Shown here in pieces: positions 44,864-52,544 of a stretch of 64,000 nucleotides of DNA. Each line of letters begins with the position of its first letter. The first letter of the stretch is position 1. This DNA is from Burkholderia pyrrocinia. GTDB lineage: Bacteria; Pseudomonadota; Gammaproteobacteria; Burkholderiales; Burkholderiaceae. The position numbers and the translations under genes are program-made. The notes under the pieces are model-generated. The model had not been told where the DNA came from, ran no database searches, and was given only the letters and a program-made list of their open reading frames with translations. The stretch is from the NCBI RefSeq assembly GCF_018417535.1, contig NZ_CP070977.1:1178001-1242000 (forward strand). The letters are read 5' to 3'.

Positions 44864-45589
44864 TCACCGCGCCGGCTCCGTGCGCTCGGCCGTCGCGTGC
44901 TCGACGCGTTCCGCGCGCGAGCCGCGCGACAGCAGCCAGCGCGCCGCGCCGTCGAGCGACGTGCACAGCACCAGATAGATCACCGCGACGAACAGGAAGA
45001 TCGGCGCCGGATACACCATCAGCCGGTTGTTCACCTGCGTCGCGACGAATGACAGTTCCGGCACGCCGACGATATACGCGAGCGACGTGTCCTTCACGAG
45101 CGCGACCCACTGGTTGACGAACGACGGCGTCATGATCCGGATCGCCTGCGGCAGCAGCACGTGGCGCACCGTCTGCCAGCGCGTGAGCCCGAGCGACAGC
45201 CCGGCCTGCCATTGCCCGTCACCCGCGGCGACGATGCCCGCATGCACCGCATGCGCGAGATACGCGCCGCCGACGAGCGCGAGCGCGCAGACGACCGTCG
45301 CGAGCCCCGGCACATCCATGTGCAGCAGCACAGGCATCAGGAAGTACGTCCAGAAGATCAGCATCAGCACGGGAATCGCGCGGAAGAAGCCGATGAACGC
45401 GAGCAGCAGCACGCGTACGGGGCCGCGCGCGAGCGCCATCGCGACGCCGAGCGCAATGCCGAGCACGGCCGAGGCAACGGCCGACGCGATCGCAAGTACC
45501 AGCGACAGCGCGGCGCCGCCGAGCGGGCCTTCAGGGAACGCGCCGACGAGCAGGTACGGCAGGTTGGCGAACAGCAGCGAAACGTCCAT
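44864..45589 (-). CDS. polar amino-acid ABC transporter permease (second subunit)
   Basis: A 241-residue HisM/GlnP-type permease with about five membrane segments. The ATPase-contact loop is seen as HAGIVAAGDGQWQAGLSLGLTRWQTVRHVLLPQAIRIMTPSF. It starts at ATG 45589, two bases after the first permease gene, and would pair with it as the membrane channel. The C-terminal tail (RAERVEHATAERTEPAR) is hydrophilic. No ATPase gene follows; the next gene is a convergent peptidase. Confidence 0.9.
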   Translation of the reverse strand: MDVSLLFANLPYLLVGAFPEGPLGGAALSLVLAIASAVASAVLGIALGVAMALARGPVRVLLLAFIGFFRAIPVLMLIFWTYFLMPVLLHMDVPGLATVVCALALVGGAYLAHAVHAGIVAAGDGQWQAGLSLGLTRWQTVRHVLLPQAIRIMTPSFVNQWVALVKDTSLAYIVGVPELSFVATQVNNRLMVYPAPIFLFVAVIYLVLCTSLDGAARWLLSRGSRAERVEHATAERTEPAR

Positions 45590-45591
45590 CG

Positions 45592-46314
45592 TCAGCGCCC
45601 CGCTCCCAGCCTGTCGCGCCATTGCGTGGCCGCGTATGCGCCGGCCTCGATCGCCGCCACCGCCGCGACGTACAGCAAGGTCGCGACGCCGAACGCGGCG
45701 AAGGTCTTGAACGTTTCCGTTTCGACTTGCCGCGACGCATACGACAGCTCGGCGACGCCGATCGCCATCGCGAGCGACGAGTTCTTCACGAGATTCATGT
45801 ATTGGCCGAACAGCGGCGGCAACGCGATGCGCACGGCCTGCGGCAGCACCACATAACGCAGCGACTGCATCGGCGTGAGGCCGAGCGCCGCCGCCGCATC
45901 ATGCTGTGCGCGGCGCACGCCGCGCAGTCCGGCTTCGCATTCCTCCGCAACAAACGCAGCCGTGTACGCGCTCAGCCCGACCCAGCCCGCGACGAATTCG
46001 AACGACGGCCATGCGAGCGTGAACCGGCCCGCGCTCAATGCATGGCGCGCGTTCAGCCACGCGATCCACGTGTCGGGCAACAACGACGCAACGCCGAAAT
46101 ACCAGAACAGCAACTGCACGAGCAGCGGCGTGTTGCGGAACGCGACGACATATGCGGACGCCGTCATGCGCAGTGCCGTGCCGCGCGCATGCCGCATGAC
46201 TGCGAGCAACAGCCCGCCGGCCGTCGCGGCGACGGCCGACGCGGCCGCGAGGCCGAGTGTCAGCAGGAAACCCTGCCAGAGCCAGGACAGATATTTGGGA
46301 GCCAACCCGAGCAT
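45592..46314 (-). CDS. polar amino-acid ABC transporter permease (first subunit)
   Basis: A 240-residue permease of the His/Glu/Gln/Arg/opine family. It has an N-terminal membrane segment (WQGFLLTLGLAAASAVAATAGG), the FRNTPLLVQLLFWYFG segment and the ATPase-contact motif EECEAGLRGVRRAQHDAAAALGLTPMQSLRYVVLPQAVRIALPP. It lies 94 bases after the binding protein gene and 2 bases before the second permease gene. Confidence 0.9.
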   Translation of the reverse strand: MLGLAPKYLSWLWQGFLLTLGLAAASAVAATAGGLLLAVMRHARGTALRMTASAYVVAFRNTPLLVQLLFWYFGVASLLPDTWIAWLNARHALSAGRFTLAWPSFEFVAGWVGLSAYTAAFVAEECEAGLRGVRRAQHDAAAALGLTPMQSLRYVVLPQAVRIALPPLFGQYMNLVKNSSLAMAIGVAELSYASRQVETETFKTFAAFGVATLLYVAAVAAIEAGAYAATQWRDRLGAGR

Positions 46315-46408
46315 GCTGGAGTGCGGGCGCGAAGCGCGCGATCGGAAGAAAACGGAAAGCGCCGCGATGCCGATGTTCCGGCAGGTCGCGGCGCGCGTGC
46401 GGCACGGA

Positions 46409-47224
46409 TCAGGTCTTGTCGCCGATGCGGAAGATACGCGTGAGCGGCGTCTTCGTCGTCGGCCCGAACCATGCGTCGTAGATCTGCGTGGCGCGGCCGT
46501 TCGCCTCGAGCCCCTTCAGCGTGTCGTTGACGAAGCCGAGCAGGCGCGTCTCGCCCTTCGGCACGCCGACGCCCATGTAGTCGTTCGAGATCGTGAAGGC
46601 AGGGATCTCGTAGTTCTGCTTGTCGGGCACGTTCGCGAGCAGGCCGATCAGCTTCGGGCCGTCCTGCGTGATCGCCTGCACGTTGCCGGCGCGCAGCGCG
46701 GCGAACGCGAACGGCGTGTCGTCGTACGCGACGATCGTCGCCTTCGGGAATTTCTCGCGCAGCGTGATCTCGTTCGTCGTGCCCTTGTCCGCGCCGACGC
46801 GCAGGCTGTTCAACTGGTCGGCCGATTTCAGCACGCCCTTCTTCGCGAGAAACTGCTGGCCCGACGAGAAATACGGAATGCTGAAGTCGACCTGCTTCGC
46901 GCGCTCGTCGGTGATCGTGAAGTTCGCGAGCACGAGATCGACCTTGCCGGAGGCCAGGAACGGTATGCGGTTCGCGGGGTTGGTCGGCTGGAGTTGCAGC
47001 TTCACGCCGAGCTTGTCGGCGAGCGCCTTCGCATAGTCGACGTCGAGGCCGACGATGTGGTTGTTCTTTGCATCGACATAGCCGAACGGCGGGTTGCTGT
47101 CGAACGTCGCGACGCGCAGCACGCCGGCCTTCTTGATGTCGTCGAGACGGTCCGCATGCGCGACGGTGCCTGCCGTGACGAGCGCAGCCCCGACGAGCCA
47201 CGCAGCGAGAGTGTGGATTTTCAT
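46409..47224 (-). CDS. periplasmic amino-acid binding protein (ABC transporter)
   Basis: A 271-residue family 3 solute-binding protein. Signal peptide ends AGTVAHA; the mature protein has IKKAGVLRVATFDSNPPFGYVD, GLDVDYAKALADKLG and DLVLANFTITDERAKQVDFSIPY, which are hallmark stretches of polar amino-acid binding proteins. The ligand, perhaps an acidic or neutral amino acid, cannot be fixed by reading. The start is ATG 47224 (MKIHTLAAW); the open frame extends 43 codons upstream through a hairpin region and is not credible. It heads the transporter operon. Confidence 0.9.
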   Translation of the reverse strand: MKIHTLAAWLVGAALVTAGTVAHADRLDDIKKAGVLRVATFDSNPPFGYVDAKNNHIVGLDVDYAKALADKLGVKLQLQPTNPANRIPFLASGKVDLVLANFTITDERAKQVDFSIPYFSSGQQFLAKKGVLKSADQLNSLRVGADKGTTNEITLREKFPKATIVAYDDTPFAFAALRAGNVQAITQDGPKLIGLLANVPDKQNYEIPAFTISNDYMGVGVPKGETRLLGFVNDTLKGLEANGRATQIYDAWFGPTTKTPLTRIFRIGDKT

Positions 47225-47248
47225 GAGCACGACCTGATTTGTTATGAA

Positions 47249-47273
47249 GGCCGCCGCGGATCGCGCGGCGGCC
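47249..47273 (-). promoter_or_regulatory. perfect 10-base-stem hairpin in the leader of the binding-protein gene
   Basis: GGCCGCCGCG and CGCGGCGGCC flank the 5-base loop GATCG, ending 25 bases before the start codon. In the transcript it would be very stable and near the ribosome site, so it could affect translation or stop read-through from the upstream fimbrial operon. Confidence 0.4.
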
Positions 47274-47427
47274 GGTTCGAGGAACATCGCGACGGCGTGT
47301 GGAGTCGCGAAGCCGCTAACGTAGCAGCGCGTGCGGCAAATCCGAACCAACAAATGGTGCTTTGCTCAGCGGGTTTCGTGATGACGCCGGGCCGGCGCCG
47401 GCCTGATCGCCGAACCGCGCGTCGCCT

Positions 47428-48606
47428 TCACGGGAACGTAAACGAAAATTCCGCGCCGCCGCCGGCATAGCCGGGCTGCAGCTCGGCATCCGCACCGGTA
47501 CGGATGTACTGCGCGCGCAACGGCATCACCGCCATGTCGCCGGTGCGCTGCATCGGATACTCGGTGGCCGTGCCCGGCTCGCCGTACGCGATCCGCTCGC
47601 CGGTCAGCGCATTGGTCATCACGATGTTGAATCCGCGCGCGAGCTTCTGGCCACCCGGCGCGCTCAGTTGCAGCAGCGTGTTGTCCGGATTCGGCTGCGC
47701 GGCCTTGTCGCGGAAACTGATCGACGGCTTTGCCGCTGCCGCGCACTGGCTGAGCGCGATATCGAAGCTGATCGGCTTCGACATCGCGTTCACGCTGGGA
47801 AAATTGCTGATCGAAAACTGGCCGAGCGTCACCGGCACGATCATGTTCGACTGGATCTCGCAGCGGTTCGGCACATGGATCTCGCACTCGCTGCCGATGC
47901 AGACGTTGCCGACGCCGACAAAGGCCTTCATCTGCTTGCACAGATTAGGCGGCGTCGTATGCTCCGGCACCGTCACCGTACCGCCGATCGACGCGACGCC
48001 TTTCGGAAAGTCGATCGCATAAATCGCGACGGTCGGATTGCCCGGCAGGTTCTTGACGACCAGCTTGCCTTGCGGCAGTTGCGAAACAGGCTTGTCGAGC
48101 ACCAGAAACTGCCGGAAGCGCGCCATCCGCGCATCGTTGCCGCCTTCTCCCGATCGAATGAGCTCGGTCTTTGCGGTTACCACCGGCAGTGCGCCTTGCT
48201 GCAGCGTGCGCTCGTTGCCGTCGTCGGACACGCCGGCCCATTTGAAGCCGATTCCGCTCACATTCGTCTTCGCAACACCGTCCGCGACGACGCTGCCCGG
48301 CTTCCAGTGTGCGGCACTCACCAGTTCGTGCGCGGTCGACTCGGCGCCGCCGTACTTGAACGAGACCATCAGCGAAACCGTGCGTTGATACAGGATCGCG
48401 CCGACCGGCGTCGTACTCGTCAACGGCGTGATCATGCGCCAAGGTGACGCTTCGGTGTTGCTGAACGTGCAATTCAGCGCCGTCGCAGCACCGCCGCCTT
48501 GCGCCATCGCGTGCATGCCGAATGCAAGAACCATGCATCCCGCCGTCGCCAAGCGACGCATTATCCGGCCGACTCGCCCGAGCCGGCGCCGTTGAAACAT
48601 CTTCAT
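47428..48606 (-). CDS. fimbrial tip adhesin/minor subunit (cluster 2)
   Basis: A 392-residue exported protein and the last gene of fimbrial cluster 2. The N-terminal region is basic (MKMFQRRRLGRVGRIMRRLA) and leads into a signal peptide ending HAMAQ. A first domain with ALNCTFSNTEASPW follows. From about residue 250 there is a pilin-like domain (CIGSECEIHVPNRCEIQSNMIVPVTLGQFS, FDIALSQC) ending EFSFTFP, the usual strand with an aromatic near the end. This is the two-domain form of a tip adhesin. ATG 48606 is chosen because GGGAGGG lies 6 bases upstream. Confidence 0.75.
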   Translation of the reverse strand: MKMFQRRRLGRVGRIMRRLATAGCMVLAFGMHAMAQGGGAATALNCTFSNTEASPWRMITPLTSTTPVGAILYQRTVSLMVSFKYGGAESTAHELVSAAHWKPGSVVADGVAKTNVSGIGFKWAGVSDDGNERTLQQGALPVVTAKTELIRSGEGGNDARMARFRQFLVLDKPVSQLPQGKLVVKNLPGNPTVAIYAIDFPKGVASIGGTVTVPEHTTPPNLCKQMKAFVGVGNVCIGSECEIHVPNRCEIQSNMIVPVTLGQFSISNFPSVNAMSKPISFDIALSQCAAAAKPSISFRDKAAQPNPDNTLLQLSAPGGQKLARGFNIVMTNALTGERIAYGEPGTATEYPMQRTGDMAVMPLRAQYIRTGADAELQPGYAGGGAEFSFTFP

Positions 48607-48665
48607 GCTGCCCTCCCGTTGAATCGGCGGCGGGCGCCGGCCATGCTCGCCCGCCGCCTGCTGCA

Positions 48666-51662
48666 TTACTCGATCACACCGAGATTGACGCCGGCAATCT
48701 TCTGCAGCGCAGCGTCGCCGGATGCGACGCTGTAGCGGAAGATGCTCCGGTTGACGCCGACGAGGCCGCCGAAGGTCTGGTTCGACGATCCGTTGACTCG
48801 CCCGCTTGCGGCAGAGTGCTCGACGAGTCCCGCGTTCAGGCCGACCAGGCCGCCGAGCGTCGCGCAGTAGCCGGCGCCGACCGTCCCCGACGCCGATACG
48901 TAGCGCAGCGTGCCGAGGTTTTCGCCTGCGAACCCGCCAACCGTGCTCGACCAGCCGCCCGTCACGTTACCGGTGGCCGACGCGACCTGGATCGTGCCGA
49001 ACCGCGTGTTCGCGCCGGCGAACCCGCCCACCGACGCACCGGTGCCGGCCGACACGTCGCCGCTCGCGTCTGCGTCGGCCAATTCGGCCTCGTTGCTGCC
49101 AACGAAGCCGCCCGTCTTGCTGTAGCTGCCGCCCGTCGTCTTGCCGCGTGCGACCGCGTGAGCAATCCGGCCGCCGAGATGACTGCCGACGAAACCGCCA
49201 TTCGCGCCCTGGCCGCCCGTTACCGCGCCATGTGCTTCCGCCATGTCGATGAACGCGTTGTCGCCGAGGTTGATGCCGACGAAACCACCCGTCGAACCTG
49301 CCGATGCGCTCGAGACGGCGCTCAGCGCCCGGCTGTCGGTCACCTTGCCCTGGTTCTGCCCGACGAAGCCGCCGACTGCCTGCGCGTATCGACCATCCAC
49401 GACACCGCTCGCGCTCGAACCGGTGATCGTTCCGGTGTTGTTGCCGACGAACCCGCCTGCCGTGCCGCTCGAGCCGCCCGTCACACGCCCCAGCGCCGAT
49501 CCGTCGACGATCTTGCCGAGCAGGTTCGCCCCCACGAGCCCGCCGACGTTCACGCCGGCGAGATACGCGCCGGAAGTGGTGCCGCGGCTCGTCGAGCGCA
49601 GGATTTCACCGCCCCGGTTCACGCCGACGAGACCGCCGATCGACGCGCGGTTCGATGCGCCGCCGAATACGGTCGCGTTGGACTCGCTGTCGACCACGAT
49701 GCCGGCCTGCTGCTCCCGACGGTTCTCTCCGACCAGACCGCCGATGGCGTCCGACATGCCGTTGCCCGTTACCGATCCCGAAAACGATGCCCGGGAAAGC
49801 TCGCCGCTATTGATGCCGACCAGCCCCCCCAGCGCATTGCTGCGGCTGGCGCCGGCACTCACCTGCATGCCCGTCGCGGTCACGTTCGAGATCTTGCCCG
49901 CGTTTTCGCCCACCAGCCCGCCGATGGCCACCGGACCGACGCCCGCCGCAGCGCTGACACGCAACGACTTCAGGCTGAGGTTGGCGAGCGTGCCGGTGTT
50001 GCGGCCGAACAGCCCGGCATACGCATCGCTGCTCGCGATGGTAAGGTTGCTGATCGTGTTGCCGAGGCCGTCGAACACGCCGGCGAACGACGCACCCGAA
50101 CCGATCGTCTTGAGCGTGGAGCCGTAATAGGAACCGGCGATGTCGTTGCCGAGCACGTACAGCCCGCCGAGATTCGCATTGACGGCCTGCAACTGCTGCA
50201 GATTCTGGATCACGGTATAGCGATAGCCGTTCGATTCGAAACCGGCGCCGGCCCCCGACAGCGTCACGGCCGCGCCGCCGGAGAGCGAGTGCGCGACGCC
50301 GTAGTCGAGCGTCAGCAGCGCGTTCGCGCCGGTCAGCGCAATCGGGGCCGCGATCCGCACGCTCTTCTTCGCGTCGATGGCCACTCGCGCATTCGCGCCC
50401 GTCGCGCGCAGCGCGCCGTTGACCGACACATCGCCCTGCCGGCTGGCCAGCGTCAACCGGTTGCCACCGGCCCAGGTCACCGGCCCGTCGACCGAAAGCT
50501 GCCCGCGTTCGGCGACCAGTTCGACATCGGTGGTCGCGAGATTGCGCGACAGCGTGTCGGCCACGATCGTGCCCGGCTGGTTCGCACCGGCCTTGACCGA
50601 CACGTCGGACGATGCGATGCGCCAGGTGCCGACGCGCCCGTTGGTCGCGCGCGTGTCGACCATCGCGCCGAGCGCCACCTTCACGTCGGCGCCGCGCGTT
50701 TCAACCGTGCCGCCGTTGCCCGGCGTCGTCGCGCTCGCGTTCAGCACACCCGCGACGTTGACGGTGCCGGCGTCGTGACCGTCCAGCGAGATCCGGCCCG
50801 CGGCATTCCTGAGCGTGCGCGCTTCGATGACGCCCTGGTTGTTGACCACCGTGCGCAGCAGCGTATCGGCGGTCTTCGCGCTCATCAGCACCTGCCCGCC
50901 GTCGGCCCTCAGCAACTGCTCGTTGCTGACCAGCGCGTTGACGATGCCCTGGTCGATCTGCACGCTGAGCAGCTTGCTGCCGTCGAAGTTCAGCGTGGCG
51001 TCGCTGCCCGCGCCCAGCGCGACGGTGCCCATCTGCGCCTGGACGATCCCCTTGTTGATGACTTTCGCGCCGAGCAGCGCGATCGCGCCGCCTTCGCCCG
51101 CCACGAGATTGCCGAAGTTCTGCACTTCGCTCGGCGACTGGCCGGAAAACCGGAAGCGGCCTGCCTCGAAGTCGTCGTTCCTGATATCCAGCGTCGTCGC
51201 CACCAGGCCGCCGACATTGACCTGCGCGCTCTTGCTGAACAGGATCCCGTTCGGATTGACGAGGAACACGCGGCCGCTCGCATCGAGATTGCCGTGGATT
51301 GCGCTGCCGTCCTGGCCGACGACCCGGTTCAGCGCGATCGACGCCGCGGACGGCTGGTTGAACGTGACGCGCTCCCCTTTGTCGATGTTGAACGTTTGCC
51401 AGTCCGTCACCAGCTTGTCGCTATGCTGGTTGATCGACATCTGCTGCCCGTTGTCGTAGCGATGAATGTCGGCTGTCCCGGACACGATCTTCTCGCCCGT
51501 GGGCAGCGCATGCGCTGATGTCGCCACGCCGCCGGCGAGCAGTGCCAGCACCGCGACGACACGCGCACGCGTCGCGGACTTGCCGTGCCGGCGTACCCGT
51601 TCGCCGGCGACCTGCCAGGCGCCTTGCGCATCGTTCCATATCAAAGAGTAGGTCTTGTTCAC
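48666..51662 (-). CDS. filamentous-haemagglutinin-like exoprotein with GLUG repeats
   Basis: A 998-residue protein beginning VNKTYSLIWNDAQGAWQVAG, the extended signal peptide of large two-partner (TpsA) and autotransporter proteins, and continuing to an ordinary signal peptide ending SAHA. Next is a haemagglutination-activity (TPS) domain with GRVFLVNPNGILFSKSAQV near residues 130-150, and a beta-helix-like middle. About 15 GLUG-type units (GGLVGxNxG) fill residues 550-975. The start is GTG 51662, aligned to the start of the extended signal. No tpsB/fhaC-type gene is in the window; the gene lies inside a chaperone-usher operon between chaperone B and the adhesin. Role is probably adhesion. 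Confidence 0.85.
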   Translation of the reverse strand: MNKTYSLIWNDAQGAWQVAGERVRRHGKSATRARVVAVLALLAGGVATSAHALPTGEKIVSGTADIHRYDNGQQMSINQHSDKLVTDWQTFNIDKGERVTFNQPSAASIALNRVVGQDGSAIHGNLDASGRVFLVNPNGILFSKSAQVNVGGLVATTLDIRNDDFEAGRFRFSGQSPSEVQNFGNLVAGEGGAIALLGAKVINKGIVQAQMGTVALGAGSDATLNFDGSKLLSVQIDQGIVNALVSNEQLLRADGGQVLMSAKTADTLLRTVVNNQGVIEARTLRNAAGRISLDGHDAGTVNVAGVLNASATTPGNGGTVETRGADVKVALGAMVDTRATNGRVGTWRIASSDVSVKAGANQPGTIVADTLSRNLATTDVELVAERGQLSVDGPVTWAGGNRLTLASRQGDVSVNGALRATGANARVAIDAKKSVRIAAPIALTGANALLTLDYGVAHSLSGGAAVTLSGAGAGFESNGYRYTVIQNLQQLQAVNANLGGLYVLGNDIAGSYYGSTLKTIGSGASFAGVFDGLGNTISNLTIASSDAYAGLFGRNTGTLANLSLKSLRVSAAAGVGPVAIGGLVGENAGKISNVTATGMQVSAGASRSNALGGLVGINSGELSRASFSGSVTGNGMSDAIGGLVGENRREQQAGIVVDSESNATVFGGASNRASIGGLVGVNRGGEILRSTSRGTTSGAYLAGVNVGGLVGANLLGKIVDGSALGRVTGGSSGTAGGFVGNNTGTITGSSASGVVDGRYAQAVGGFVGQNQGKVTDSRALSAVSSASAGSTGGFVGINLGDNAFIDMAEAHGAVTGGQGANGGFVGSHLGGRIAHAVARGKTTGGSYSKTGGFVGSNEAELADADASGDVSAGTGASVGGFAGANTRFGTIQVASATGNVTGGWSSTVGGFAGENLGTLRYVSASGTVGAGYCATLGGLVGLNAGLVEHSAASGRVNGSSNQTFGGLVGVNRSIFRYSVASGDAALQKIAGVNLGVIE
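48733..50023 (-). repeat. array of about 15 GLUG motif repeats
   Basis: The C-terminal 420 residues of the haemagglutinin-like protein repeat a unit of about 26-32 residues carrying G-G-(L/F)-V-G-x-N-x-G. The first is AGLFGRNTGTL and the last GGLVGVNRSIF. Several central units have FVG instead of LVG. Such repeats usually form beta-helical surface stalks. Confidence 0.8.
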
Positions 51663-51742
51663 TTTCGTTTTTCCTTGTTGTGGTTGAATCCCTGCCGATG
51701 CCCGCGGCAGGACGGGTACTGCAAGCATTCCCGCCCCGTCGG

Positions 51743-52540
51743 TCACGGCGGCGCGAGCCGCGCCCGGTATTCATGCGTTGCGCCGCTGTCGTCGACGGCG
51801 TCGAACACGATCTCGCCCGGACCCGCGCCGGCCTGCGTGCCGATCGGGATCTCGACCCGGCCGAACGGCGCGACATCCGTCACCGTGTTCGCCGGCACCG
51901 CACGCTCGCCGTTCAGCAACAGGCGCGTCAGCGTCACGTAGTACGGCGTGGGATTGAGCGCGACGATCGACGACGCTGCCTTCGTGCCGGCGTGCGTCCA
52001 TGCGAGCCGGTTCGGTGCGTCGTCCGGATCGCCATCGAGACCGGGTGGCCGAACCAGCAGCTTCATCCTGAGCCGGTACGCGATGCGCAGCGCGTGGTCG
52101 CCCGCCGGCGCGGCCGGCGGCACTTCGAGCAAGTTGATCCAGAAACAGGATTCCCGGTCCGCGGCGAGACCGCCGCCAATCGACTGCACGCGGATCGACA
52201 GCGGCTGCCCCGGATCGAGTCGGGCGAGCGGCGGCGCGACGACGAACGGCACGCGCAGGCGGCTCGGATCGGCGTTCGCATCGCCATCGTCGAGCCAGGC
52301 CTGGACGAGAATGGGGGCGTCCCCGCCGTTGCGCGCGAAGATCGTCAGTGCGCGCGCCTCGCCCGGATAAACGAAGCGGGTACCGATCACGGACAACGCT
52401 GCGTCGCACCGGACCGTGCCGATACTCGCGACGCAGGCCAGCACCGCCGCGCGCACGATGCGACCGGCGCCGGGCCGCCCGCGCAAACGGCACGGCAACG
52501 TGTGAATGACGGAAACGAAACGAAAAGCCGAGCCGTGCAT
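51743..52540 (-). CDS. periplasmic fimbrial chaperone B (PapD family, cluster 2)
   Basis: A 265-residue PapD-type chaperone and the second of two in this operon. Mature sequence starts ALSVIGTRFVYPGEARALTIFARN, followed by VQAWLDDGDANADPS, PLSIRVQ, CFWINLLEVPPAAP and YRLRMKLLVRPPG. It is more divergent than chaperone A, and might serve the adhesin rather than the major pilin. It starts 4 bases after the usher stop and precedes the haemagglutinin-like gene by 80 bases. Confidence 0.88.
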   Translation of the reverse strand: MHGSAFRFVSVIHTLPCRLRGRPGAGRIVRAAVLACVASIGTVRCDAALSVIGTRFVYPGEARALTIFARNGGDAPILVQAWLDDGDANADPSRLRVPFVVAPPLARLDPGQPLSIRVQSIGGGLAADRESCFWINLLEVPPAAPAGDHALRIAYRLRMKLLVRPPGLDGDPDDAPNRLAWTHAGTKAASSIVALNPTPYYVTLTRLLLNGERAVPANTVTDVAPFGRVEIPIGTQAGAGPGEIVFDAVDDSGATHEYRARLAPP

Positions 52541-52544
52541 TGGG

